A stretch of DNA of 64,000 nucleotides, from the NCBI GenBank assembly GCA_037349105.1, contig JAYJMM010000019.1, forward strand, positions 2,787,501 through 2,851,500. The letters are read 5' to 3'. The notes under the pieces are model-generated. The model saw only the letters and a list, made by a program, of their open reading frames with translations, was not told the origin of the DNA and ran no database searches. Shown one piece after another: positions 1 to 10,929 of the stretch. The stretch comes from Limnomonas spitsbergensis (taxonomy: Eukaryota > Chlorophyta > Chlorophyceae > Chlamydomonadales). Both the position numbers and the translations under genes were made by a program. Position 1 is the first letter of the stretch. The number at the start of each line of letters is the position of its first letter.

Positions 1-942
1 GACGGGCTATCAGAGAGGGCTGTCCAGACCCTCAAGGCAGGCCTGCGCAAGTGCTGCGAGGAAGGCAGCAGCGACGAGTCCTGGGACAAGATGGTGCCCT
101 GGGTAGCCCTAGGCTTCCGGTGCTCGCCGCAGCAGGCCACGCGCATGGCGCCGTACGAGGTGCTGTTCGGGCAGAGACCCACCTTTCCCTCCAGAGTGGG
201 GGCGGACCTCTGGAACACAGCCAAGGTGGCAACAGCAGAAGAGGCAGCAGACCTGCTCTTGGCCAGAGTGGCCAGGATCAAAGAGGCACTGCCAGCCGCG
301 GGTGAGCATCTGAAAATTGCGCAGCACCGCGACAAGCTGCGATATGCACGCATTCGTGGGGGAGGGTATGTCCCCCAGGTCAGGCGTTTTGCAGAGGGAG
401 ATTACGTGTATGTGAAGTATTCATCAGAACGACGCAGCCTCGATCCCAAGGCCAGGCCTGAGATCCTAAGGGTGAAGACACTGGGGGCGACGGGAACCTT
501 GGTTTTGGAGGGGGCAGATGGCCTCACAGGAACAGAGAATGCTGTCAATTGTTCTCCATGCCACTTGCCCAACCTCAGGGGAGTGGTTGATTTCAGTGGA
601 ACCAGACCCAATAACAGCCTGTCATGCGAGGTGTGCCAGCTGCCTGATCGCGGAGAGGTGATGCTTTTGTGTGATGCCTGCAATACAGGTTGGCACATGG
701 ATTGCTTGGTGCCAGTACTCGAGAAGGTGCCTGAGGGCGAGTGGTTGTGCCCACAATGCACACCTGATGACAAGGGAGCTGGGCCCGCTGCAGCTCTGCC
801 CCCCCCCGATATCCAGCCCAGCCATGGAAGATCAGCCTCAACCGTGCTTAAGTCGCACGGCTGTAGTCCGCGATTGCTTCGCAATGGCAATGACATCCGG
901 ACGCACAGTTGCCCGATTAGTTGTTGGTCACGTTTCAAATAA
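1..942 (+). mobile_element. Ty3/gypsy-type retrotransposon pol, 3' end (integrase C-terminus plus PHD finger)
   Basis: Frame 1 is open from the window edge to the TAA at 940-942. The first codons read DGLSERAVQTLK, the usual context of the third catalytic residue (Glu) of a DDE retroviral-type integrase; the Glu is at about bases 13-15. Next come PYEVLFGQRP and, further on, GDYVYVKYSSERRS and NCSPCHLPN, which are typical of the region after the integrase core in Ty3/gypsy elements. The reverse transcriptase, RNase H and first two integrase acidic residues lie outside the window. The ORF continues through a C4HC3 PHD finger and then a Pro/Ser tail. The role is insertion of element cDNA into the host genome. 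I could not place the 3' LTR or polypurine tract. No stop or frameshift is seen in the visible part, so the copy could be young. Family assignment is by motif recognition only. Confidence 0.8.
625..759 (+). other. PHD finger encoded in the retrotransposon pol
   Basis: The segment starts CEVCQLPDRGEVMLLCDAC, continues with WHMDC and ends with WLCPQC. The spacing C-x2-C, C-x2-C, H-x2-C, C-x2-C (C4HC3) and the Trp before the last Cys pair are the hallmarks of a PHD finger, a histone-tail reader. It is in the same open frame as the integrase and sits where chromoviruses carry a chromodomain, so a role in choosing integration sites is a reasonable inference. Confidence 0.82.
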
Positions 943-1615
943 TCCCGCCATGTCGCGTTGGCGCCCTGCTCGCAGGATCAGCGCTGATTTTGAAAGGTCT
1001 CAGGGGCACATGTTACCTGTCAGAGTCGAAGGGGTTCGTATGCCGACACCGCACATCTGTTAACTTAGATTAAGCTGCAGGCGAAACAATAATTCGGGAC
1101 TAGATCCAGGCCACTCTTGCGCTTGAAGCCTGGGTGGGCAGGCTAAACTCCTCTGTGAATTTCACTATGAGTACGGCGAGCGGAATACGGCGAGCGGACT
1201 AGGGCCCCGATATGACAAAAGGCTGTCCATAGAGATAACCCCACCTGACCAATTTTCCAAACCGAGTCATGCGTGCATGGTGTAAACATTTTATTTTACA
1301 GGAACTGTGGTTCGATATAACATATATCATGCGAAGTCCATACCGTCACACTTCATAAGAGGTAGGAACACACACATAATACCTTGTTCAATCGCACATA
1401 GCCATATTCTCATTGTTGTAGATAGATCGGCTAACGGTCAAACCTGATCATTCAATCAACACCAAGTCGCACTCACGCGCACGCGCCCAGGCCTGGATCG
1501 ACCATCAGTCCCCCCAAACAACAGTTTCACTCCGTAGATTAGCTCTGGAGGCTTGCATCTATTGTATATTGTATATTTGTGCACTCGTCTTCCTGGATCT
1601 CCTGCTCCTCTCGAA
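943..1615. other. Flank between the retroelement and gene 1; LTR or promoter not resolved
   Basis: The base composition changes sharply here to AT-rich, including TA-rich runs near 1310-1340 and 1560-1575. The stretch should contain the 3' end of the gypsy-like element (untranslated region and LTR) and the promoter and 5' UTR of the gene starting at 1616. No second LTR copy is in the window, so the LTR ends cannot be fixed. No other coding signal was seen. Confidence 0.4.
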
Positions 1616-4600
1616 ATGCTCATCGAACAGCTCGAGCAACTGGCATCCGAATTAGGTGGCCACGCTGAGGTAGGTGGCAGTGTTGTGCTTTCATGCTATA
1701 ATGCGATGTTTCTCATGAAACGGTGTCGAGGGAGATGACAATTCTCTTGTTACATCGCCATGCACTGTGAATGTTCCTCATCATGGTGAATGACACCGTA
1801 TGTACGCGCTCATCGATCGCCCTCATTCTGTTTTGTTATTGCGTTGGTGTTTCGCAGATTGGAATTGCAAGTCTCCTACATCCCTGCCTGGGGGACCGTG
1901 GCGTCGCCTTGTTGTGTCCTGCAATCGCACAGGTTGCACAGCGAGTTCGTGCGTCCTACTTGGAGGCACTGGCCATCGTCCTTGTCCCAGAGCTCAACAG
2001 GCAAGGCTCAGATTAAGGAAGGCCTCTCATCGAGACATGCGTGTGTCCTGTTGTTTATTGCACAAATTCGGGAGAAAGCCCTTTTTGCTGCCCTCCCTCC
2101 ACGGTCACCTAGCCCCATCTGAACCATCCCCAACAACTGGCCTTATAATAACATTTACCCCCTCATCCTATTTGAATGATGCCTACGCCTCAGTCGGCTC
2201 TGCCCTCCCTCCTTTGTCAATTGTCATCCCTTTGCCTGCTACAATGCATCGCCTGCATGACCACCTCGTTTCTCTGCCGAATAAAATTCAGCAGGCTTGC
2301 ATCCAGCGGTGGGAACGTGGTCCTCATTGGCGAAGACGATCGTCCCTCCTACCAGTGCTTGCCCTCGCCCCACCTCGCCCCTACCACCCCGGACTACTGC
2401 TTCGGAGGAGCTGGCAACACCTCGGCCACCTCATCGCCAATCTCCTCAAAACGCCACAGCCTTAACTGGCCCAACACCGCACAGCAACAGCAGCCCACGC
2501 CGAGCTCTTCGTCGCAAGATGTCAACGACACGTCCCTCGCGCCCGACGCCTCTAAAACCCTCGATGAGCGTGTCGATGCCACCTCTTCGCCACCGCTACC
2601 CCAGCAGCTGCAGCAGCAGCAGCAACTGCACGCCGAGCGCAAGAGCCTTGACCAAGGCCGCGAACCTGCGGATGCCCGCGATGGTGATGGCCCGGAAGGC
2701 CCGGTCGCCGGCAACCTCCTGGCAGACTTCTGCGGCTCCCTCAGCAGCATCTCAGCCCCCAACCCCGCCCTCAGCTCCCCTTTGATCCGGGCTGCCAGTG
2801 GTGAGTGCCGGGCGCCGCTTTAAAGCTTGCGGCCCTGCTGTCTGCTCCCCGCTTGCTGGCGCCAGCCCCCATGCGTCAGAAGCAGCCGTTCACGCTCACA
2901 GTGTAGATCTGACCAGTCTCAGGCCCCCAGCTGAAATGGGACCGACTCAGCACCCTAGATGACTGGACTTATCAACATGTCACTTGCCTCAAGAGTGTGC
3001 TGCCCTTGATGATGTGTCTGGGGCGCGGAAGACCCTGGGGCGTGGGTGAGGGAAAAGCCCTGGCCTTTCCTGCCCTTGTGGGCTTCAGCAGCGCATGTGT
3101 AGGCCCTACCTCAAGTGTATCACACTATCACATAGCATGGTACTGGTGCACATTGGACATGATTGCCTCGCCGATAGATCCCGAAACAGCATCGTGCTGT
3201 CACCCCTTCCCTAAGCACTCACTCTCTGGCAATTTAAAAAGGGAACCCGAGTCCCTTCTAGAATTTTCACAACATATTACTTTTCTCCACACTTCTTCAC
3301 ACTTGGGGTGTATATTTTGATGTATAAATATGACGTCTCTGCGAGTCATTCCAGAGGATCATGGGGCTGATACGATGCTGAGACTGCAGTACTGTAGATT
3401 TGCCTAGCCTTCCCTCATAATTAATGTTGTTTGGGGTCGAGGGATCCATGAACATACTAAGTAATGATTGTCGACGCCAGTTTTCAGTCAGAAATTAAGG
3501 TCGATAATTCGCCCTGAGGGCAGCACTACAAGAAATTGTGTTTTCATAACGGAGGGAAGGCAAATCAAATTTTCGGTACTCGGATGTCCCTGTGCCTGCA
3601 GGCCCATAAGGGCATGCCCCCTCACGGTAGCACACTCCGGCAAACCCTGTCCCGTTTTGTTCTGCATATTGCCGTATCGTGCAACCTTGGAAACGCGACT
3701 AACTAAAACCTGTACAGCGTCGTGTTGTACCGCGTTTTGTAATGCTGTATCGCGCAGCCTCAACCTCCTTCCTTTGGGCCACCCTTGAACCATCGAAACA
3801 AAGACATGCCGCTGAGCCCAGTAGCCCACACCCCTCTCCGGAGCCCACACCCCTTTCCGGTCAAACCATCAAAGAGTGCCACTGCTCCAACACCCTATCC
3901 CTTTCTCAGAAGGCGGAGTCGCACAGCTGGCAGCGGCCCAGGACCTTGACCGCCCCGTTCCTTGGCAGCAGCAGCAGCAGCAGGCTGGGGAACAGCAGCA
4001 GCAGCAACAACAGCAGCAGCCGCGGGAAGTTGACAGGCGTTCGACCGGCGATTTCCGCGGCCTGACCATCGCCAGCCCGATGCACCAGCAGCAGCTGCGC
4101 ATCTGCAGCAGCGTGCCGCGCTCCGCAGGCGGCGGCGCGGGAGCCGACCCATCCCAGGCGTCGTCGTCGTCGCCGTCGTCAGCTATGGCGGCACTCCAGC
4201 AACACATGATTCAGCAGGAGCAGCAGCTGCTCATGTCCTCCGGCGGCGGTGGTGGTGGCAGCGCGTACAGTCCGTCCTCCTTCCCGCACCACATATCGGG
4301 GGGGGGCGGTGGCGGCGGCGGCAGCGGCATGCTCAGCCCCTCACACCCGCACCACTTGTCCCCCACCAGCGGCGGCGGCGGCATGTTCGGTCAGACCAGC
4401 GAGCAGGACCTGGTGGCGGCGCTGCAGCAGAGCTTGCGCGACTACTCGGCGTCGCAGGCTGCCGGTGGCGGGCCGCCGCTGACTCAGCAGCAGCAGCAGG
4501 CGATGTACAACCAGCTGCAGCATCACGCAATGCAGTCGCAGCAGCAGGGCGGGCAATCGAACCAGTTCCGGTGAGAGGGCGGGTGACATGGGTAGGGGTG

Positions 4601-7600
4601 GACTGAGGCAGGCAATCAAACCAGTTCCGGTGAGGGCTGGTGACATGGCTAAACCCTTGACCCCAAACCCTTAACCCTAAACCAGGCGGGTTCTCGAACC
4701 AGTTCCGATGAGGGCTGGTGACATGGTTAGGGGCGGACTGCTGCTGAAGCACTGGGCAGCTTACTTGTTGAGGCCTACCACCGTGGCTTTGTGTGTGGGG
4801 GGCAGCTGTGTTGAAGCTTTATGGTGGTGACTGGTGAGGCTTGTGAAATATTTAGGGGTGGACCGAGGCTCGCGACCTGTGGCATAAGCACCTGGCACTT
4901 TGCTTATTGAGGCCTGCCACTGTATCTGTGTGTGTGTGTGTGGTGCAGCTTTTTTGAAGCTGAAGCACCCTGTATAAGCTCAATGGGTCTGCAGCCGGTG
5001 GCATAAGCACCTGGCCCTATGCTTATTGAGGCCTGCCACGGTAACTGGGAGGCTGTGATGCAGCTGCATTCAAGCTGAAGCACCCGACATAAGCTCAATG
5101 GTTATGCAGCTGGTGGCACAAGCACCTGTGGGGCCCATGCAGCACCTGGCCTCCCGCCTGATGGACATGCGCTGGTATGTAGCTAATTTTAGCTTGAACA
5201 CACTGTAAATACGTGCTTCAGCTACAATTCAGCTGCATCACAGCCTCCCGGGTACCCCCATAAAAGCAAAGCGTCCTCAGCTACCCCCTTAACATCACAC
5301 CAACCTTACGTTACACCCGCAGGTCTCTCCCTGGCACCCCCGCACGCCTGAACCAGCCTACAAGCCAGGGCGGCGGCGGTGGCAGTGGCGGCAATATGTT
5401 TTCACCGCCTGTACTGGATGCGCAGCAGGCGGCCGCCGTGGCCAGCCGCAATAGCAGCTTGCTGTCTGCGGCGCTCAGCCAGGTATGTTATAGGAATATA
5501 GGATCCTATTTTTGCCTAGCCAGGCATTTCCTCCCCCTGCGGCGCTCAGCCAGTTAGGGTATAGGATCCGGTTTTTGCCTAACCATGTAAAGTTTGTTTT
5601 CCTGCGGCGTTCAGCCAGTTAGGAATATAGGCTCCTATTTGGATGAGGTCCTGGACGTGAGAAACGGGCCTAAACATAATCTAGCCCGCTGTGGCGCCAG
5701 CCACCACAGCAGCTTGTTTTCTCGACGCCTAGCCAGGTACCGGGTCCTATATGGATGAGGTCCCATGGGAGAGGGAAGATTTTATGTCCATGGAGAGGCT
5801 GTTTGTAACTCTGGAACCTGACCTTGGGCTGATGTTTATTGCATTGTGTTTTAGGCGGGAGGATCGCGGCAGGAGACCGGTCTTAATTTTAGGGTTTAAG
5901 GAGCTTCATAGCTGCATCGAACCCCAGCTAGTGCCTAACCTACCGGCTGTCATGGCTGGAGCGCACCAACTCACAATATTAATGATTGCATGTAAGGCTA
6001 CCCCCTGCAAGTACATGCAGCATGCCCTGTCGCTTGGGCCTCTGGCCATGAGCCAGCCAAGTAAATCCAGCTTTGTAATTCGGAAAATAAAGAAGCTACT
6101 CCCTCCCTTGCCCCTTTATCCAGGTTTCAATACACGCTCAGCAGCAGCAGGGGCAGGGGCATCCTGGAGGGCTCATGCCGCGCAGAAGCTTGCCCGACTC
6201 GTTCGCGCTGCCTTTCGGCTACCCACCCAACCAGCCTCCACCGCAGCAGCAGCAGCAACAACAGCAACAAACTTCGCCGCGCGCCTCCGGGCCGCCCGGG
6301 AGCAAGCATGTGAGCCACCCGAGTTGTTCAGACTGGCTCAGCATGTCGTCCCCAACAGGGTCCTTGCTTGACCTCCAGGTAAGGGTTGGGTGGCGTTGCA
6401 GCGAGGTGTGCATACAGCGTCCCTGTCCCCTGGGCGGCCTGTTGACCTCCCCTCTCCTATTGAATACTCTCACCCAATGAAAACGCTTCACCTTATGAAC
6501 ACGCTTTAGCTTACTGTATGAATGTTTCCCACTTGTTGAACACACCCCACCCGTTCACATCATGAACCCGCTTCACTTGTTGAATTTTCTTCACCTGTGC
6601 GCTCCCTCCAGTGTCCGCAGGGAGTATACAGAGCCCCCGTCGTTGACTTCCCCTCTCGTGTTGAATGCCCTTCATCGTTGAATGCGCCTCACCTAATGGA
6701 AACGCTGCACGTTGTGAACACACCCAACCTGTTGCCCTTCACCTGTGCGCTCCCTCCAGTGTCCGCGGGGAGCATACAGAACCCCTCACCTAATGAAAAC
6801 GCTTTACTATATGAACACGCTTTAGCTTCCTGTATGAATGCCCCTCTCCTGTTGAACACACCCCACCTCTTGAAGACCCTCCACCAGGTATCTTAATCCA
6901 TGCCTCAGGGCGTATCGTTTCCCCCCCATTTATTTACACCCTTCACCTGTGCACTCCCTCTAGTGTCCGCAGGGAGCATACAGTGCCGTCGGCGGCCTAT
7001 CCAGCATCCCCTCAAGGCAGGACCTGGAGATGCTGCTCAGCATGCAGCCGGGCGGCGGCAGCGCCGGCGGGTCGGGCGGTGGCGGCGCCGGGCTGCCGAG
7101 CGCGTACGGCCCTGGCAGCCCCACGCATCAGCAGCAGATGCAGGCGGGCTCGCCGATGCTGGGTGGCTCTGGAGGCGGCGGCGGCAGCGGTGGCATGCTG
7201 GGTGCTGCTGGCGAGATGCCGCCGAGGTTCAAGGTGCTGCCGCTGGTGGTGACGCAGCGCATTGGGTCCCTGACGTCGACCAGCTGCGTGATATCCATCC
7301 GGGATTTTGACGATAAGGTAGGCAAAGGGTTTAGGGGATGAGGAGGAGCAGAGGTGAGGAAGGAGGCGTAATTTTTATCTGGGTCTCCCTCCGTGTCTGA
7401 GTCTCTCTCTGGTGATCAGGTGCCACACCTTGCATTTGAAGTCAAGCGATTAGGGACGTGAGCACGGTATGGGGGGGTTGCAGCAGGGGATCCTTTTGTT
7501 TTCCACCGATTCAGACCCCTGGCAAGACGGCATTGGAAAGCTGACATCCAGGGCTACACGCTGCCTTCATCTGAGGTGAAATCAGACCAGAATAGAGCAC

Positions 7601-10600
7601 CTCCTGCTATTAGGCCATCCCCCCCCCCGACCTCCTTTCGCCTTTCGCCTCACCTCCTGCCTGCAGATTGTGAGTAAGAGCGTTGACCGCTTTCACCCCT
7701 CCTGCTTTTTGGCCACTTCCTCCTTCCACCTCACTGGCTGCTTTATGGCCACCCCACCCCCTTCCTCCTTCTGCCTCACCTCCTGCCTGCAGGTTGTGAG
7801 TAAGATGGCATTGCTAGTCGATAGCTATGGTGTGGATGAGGCGATGGCCATGCTGTCACACCTTGAACACCGAATGCGCACCAAGCAGGTAAGGGCTGAT
7901 TTTGTGTTTGTGTCTCGGGTTTTTAGGTTTGGGCGGCCGGCCTCACACCTGGAACACCGAATGCGCACCAAGCAGGTAAGGAGCAGGAGGATGTGTAGGT
8001 ATTTGGCCATGTTTGGATTTCCTTGCTGCATGAACTTTGGCGCAGAATGTGCATCAAGCAGGTGAGGGGGGAGAGGATGTTTAGGTAAGTGGCACGCCCT
8101 GTTCTGTTGAGGGCCGTTGCTTGCTGGCTGGAGGAGAGATCGGGCGGGCCTGAAAATAGCACTGCTTGGTTCCCTTGCTTCTTTCTGAACGAAGAAGCTC
8201 TCAGGTGGTTGGCCCCTAGACAAAGCTGCGTGTCCAATGGAATAGACCTCTGCATTGCTTACCCTGTGCTGAGACTTGCATAGGCAGTACATGCTTGTAC
8301 CGTCTGACGTACCTCTATGTACGGCAATTGTACTACTTCTGTACCGCGCAGGGCGCCATGAAGAACGGGCCGGGCTACCTGGATGTGGCGGTGTCGTCTC
8401 ACTTGGACATGCTCAAGGTGAGGACGGGGATAGCGATTTGAGTCCAATTGTGTCACACATGAAATTGGGGGGGAGCTGCTTGTAGGGATAGTTGTGCTCG
8501 GTACTCTGGCCTAATGGCGGTGTTGCCTGATCTGGCTCAAGATCAGGACGGAGACAGAGCGCGTCACTTCAGGACTGGAATTTCACGGTGTCGCACACAT
8601 AATTTTGGGGTTGTAGACGCAGTGAGGGATGAGTGTGCACGGTGCTTTGGTCCTGTGTCGGCGTCCTCTCGATTAGGTACGTTCAAGGTCAGGACGGGGG
8701 CAGAGCATGCCATGTTAAGGATTGGCGGTCGATTCAGCCGCACATGACATTTGGGTTAGGCGCTTGGAGGGTGAATCTGGCGCTGCTAGTAGCATGCTCA
8801 AGGCCAGGACGAGAACAGAGCACGTCACTCAAAGGAGCGGAGGTGGATCTTGTCACACGTCAGGCTGGGGTTAAGGGTTCAGAGATGATTTGAGCTGGGT
8901 GTGGGTAAGAAAGTGAGAACATCAGAGAAGAAAGACAATTCTGAACTCTCTCTTAATCCCATTGTTGATACCCCTACCCCACTGCCCTCCCTCAGGCCCA
9001 GGGCTCATGTTCCAAATGACTACAACCTATGATGCGGTCGAAACACCCCCCAACACATTAACGTGATATCCTATCCTATTCATAGTGTGTTACCCTGACT
9101 TCCTCTATCCCTGACCCATTGCCCTTCCTCGAGGGCTCCTGTCCCTAACGTATGCAAGATAGGATATGGTATATAACAACAATCATATTAAGATCACATC
9201 CAAATTGTGCTACCCCGCCTGCCTGTATCCCTTCACCCAAATTCACCCAAATCAATCAAAACACCTGATCATAGTCATATCATATCCACATCGTGCCGCC
9301 CGGACTGCCTCTACTCCATGACCTGCAAATTTCCAGTTAAAAAGCAGGAGGTTTTACTCAAGTTCACAGCTTCCCCGTCTTAAGCATTATTTGTGATAAC
9401 CAGCTTTCACTGGAAGGTGGCATTTTAATTGGTTACCCCTCCCCCCTCAGGCCCAGGGCTCATGCCCCAAGAGCATGACCATTGAGGAGTATGCCTCGCA
9501 AGCCCTTGGGCCGGCTGTCTTCCATGAGCTTAGGGAGGCGGTGGCCAGCAACCGCTGGCTGGAGTGGCAGCACCTGGACCAGGTGCAGTGTTTATTTAGA
9601 ATGGCGACAAGGACGTGCCGTTGGCAGGCTGCCAAAGGCCTGATTGGAAGGCAAAAACGCCTCGACCAAACCTTGACCGACCTGTGGCCGGCGGTCCAGG
9701 CAGCATGGCTGGCCACACCTAGGGTCTATGGACGCAGGCTGGAGTGTAGCTGACATGTTGCTGAGCCGCAAAAAAAAAACGCTGACCCTGTGAAGGCTTT
9801 GCCGAGGGGGGTGGAGAAGGAGGGCTTTGGGGAGAGGCAGGGTCAGGCTTCAGGTCCTTGTTAACGATTCTCCAGTTGTTGGACTTCAGGTCCTAGTCAA
9901 GGCTTCACATGTTACGGTTTTCACATTGTATAGGCCTCTCAGATCGTGAATCACGACCTTCAGAGATGTTACAGCCGATCGGCGACCAAAGATTTTCAGA
10001 GGACAAGAGAAATGCCGAAAGCCCTTGCCTGCAAAAAAAGGGTGACTGCAGCCTATGGCCGCAGGTCATCGACGGCGGAAGGCCGAATCCTGGGCGGTTT
10101 GGCCCTAGAGTCTTTGAAGATATCATGACTCGCGATCATGTGTTGCCTTGTCTACTCAGTGCCTCCCTTGGCTGTTGAACCATTGTTTCCACGTCCTTGA
10201 AGCTCATGGACCCGGTGAAGCCCCAACCAGTGATCCCCCAGCATGAGCCCCAGCCATGAGCCCTGAACCTGAACCCAGAACTTCCACTTCACCTGAAGCT
10301 TGAAATGTTTGTTTTGTAACCCTGAACCCTTAACCTTACCCTGAAGAAGCTCCAACTAGTGAGCTCCCAACCCTGACCCCCTAGCCATGAGACTTCAACC
10401 CGAACCCTGAAACTTCAATTAGTACTGAAGCTTGCACATGGTTCCCACAACCCTGAAGCTTTCAGTTTTACTGAAGCTTGAACTTACACTGAAGCTTGAA
10501 CCTGTGATGAAGCTTGAACATGGTTTCCACATCCCTAAGACTCTGAGGCCCAAGCAATGAGCTCTACACCCTGAGCCCCGAGCCATGAGCCCGCAACTCA

Positions 10601-10929
10601 AACCCTGAACCCCCAAACCCTGATGTGCTTCCCTTACCGCCAGGGCATTGTGCAGCGGCTTTACAAGCTTCCTCGTGAGGTAGCTGTCGAGCAGCTGCAG
10701 GGTGCCAGAACTCTGAACCCTGACAAGCTTCAAACCTGAACCTGAACCCCAACCCCTGATGTGTGCCTTGCAGGGCATCGTGCAGCTGGTGAAGAAGCTT
10801 CCCAAGGAGGGAGCCGTCGAGAAGCTGCAAGAGATCAGTTGCCACAGCTTCAAGAATGTGGACAACATCAAGGGCTGCATCATGAGCATCCTGAACTCCA
10901 AGATCAGGGAAGACAGGAGGAAGCAGTAA
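1616..10929 (+). CDS. Polyglutamine/glycine-rich protein with hnRNP Q/R acidic-domain-like C-terminus (11 exons)
   Basis: Proposed exons: 1616-1669, 1858-2000, 2307-2800, 3910-4570, 5323-5482, 6124-6378, 6973-7317, 7793-7888, 8352-8417, 9451-9582 and 10774-10929 (TAA). Phases agree and give about 853 residues. Exon 1 starts MLIEQLEQLASELGG. The middle (residues about 66-700) is low complexity with Gln runs, Gly runs and His/Met/Pro. From about residue 700 the sequence is ordered: VVSKMALLVDSYGVDEAMAM, then NGPGYLDVAVSSHL, and in the last exon IVQLVKKLPKEGAVEKLQEI followed by NIKGCIMSILNSKIRE. These resemble the helical acidic domain at the N-terminus of hnRNP Q/R-type RNA-binding proteins. 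No RRM was found, so an RNA-related role is only inferred. The exon 2 donor would be GC (intron 2001-2306); an acceptor 15 bases earlier also keeps frame. The N-terminal exons are the least certain part. Many introns carry copies of their own splice junctions. Confidence 0.68.
4571..4745 (+). repeat. Two intronic copies of the exon-4 3' end plus donor
   Basis: The exon ends with caatcgaaccagttccg followed by gtgag and gacatgg. The same junction recurs at about 4614-4647 (still ccg-gtgag) and at 4694-4727, where the donor has become cgatgag. The copies lie inside the intron in direct orientation. Confidence 0.85.
4765..5115. repeat. Intronic tandem repeat, ~110-115 bp, three diverged copies
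   Basis: Each unit holds the words tgcttattgaggcctgccac, a TG-rich stretch, gtgcagct, and ggtggcataagcacctgg. Copies begin near 4765, 4900 and 5018. The repeat lies between exons 4 and 5 of gene 1, and a (tg)n run occurs at 4926-4942. Confidence 0.75.
5483..5760 (+). repeat. Three intronic copies of the exon-5 3' end plus donor
   Basis: Exon 5 ends gcggcgctcagccag before gtatgttataggaatatagg. The junction recurs near 5539-5575 (ccag-ttagggtatagg, donor lost), 5604-5635 (ccag-ttaggaatatagg, donor lost) and 5722-5760 (gcctagccag-gtaccgggtcc, donor GT kept). Unit length is about 65-115 bp. Confidence 0.85.
6590..6795 (+). repeat. Two decayed copies of the exon-7 acceptor and exon start
   Basis: The working junction at 6945-6990 reads cctgtgcactccctc, then tgtccgcag, then ggagcatacagtgcc. 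Copies occur near 6594-6640 (tgtccgcag-ggagtatacagagcc) and 6738-6786 (tgtccgcgg-ggagcatacagaacc). Between them are repeats of gttgaacacaccccacc and related words. Confidence 0.85.
7655..8068 (+). repeat. Duplicated exon-8 edges: one upstream acceptor copy, two downstream donor copies
   Basis: Upstream, cctcacctcctgcctgcag followed by attgtgagtaagag (7650-7682) copies the true acceptor and exon start (cctgcctgcag-gttgtgagtaag, 7782-7805). Downstream, the exon end caccgaatgcgcaccaagcag plus gtaag is copied at 7945-7982, and again, more diverged, at about 8040-8067 (gcatcaagcag-gtgagg). Confidence 0.87.
8418..8830 (+). repeat. Exon-9 donor junction repeated three times in the intron
   Basis: The real junction is acatgctcaag-gtgaggacgggg near 8407-8429. 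Diverged copies are ctcaag-atcaggacggagacag (8537), ttcaag-gtcaggacgggggcag (8681) and ctcaag-gccaggacgagaacag (8799). Spacing is about 120-145 bp, and each copy is followed by related sequence (cacgtcactc, tcacacat). Confidence 0.82.
8980..9140 (+). repeat. Two decayed copies of the exon-10 acceptor and exon start
   Basis: The working junction at 9440-9472 is cctcag-gcccagggctcatgcccc. A close copy lies at 8990-9019 (cctcag-gcccagggctcatgttcc) and a poorer one near 9121-9147 (cttcctcgagggctcctgtccc). Confidence 0.8.
10644..10712 (+). pseudogene. Decayed or alternative duplicate of the last exon of gene 1
   Basis: After an acceptor-like ccgccag the sequence reads GIVQRLYKLPREVAVEQLQG, aligning with GIVQLVKKLPKEGAVEKLQE of the real last exon at 10774. 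It has a gtagct in the position of the second exon's ggagcc, and then runs into unrelated sequence with a stop. It is most simply a 130-bp tandem copy of the acceptor plus exon start; use as an alternative exon cannot be excluded. Confidence 0.75.
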
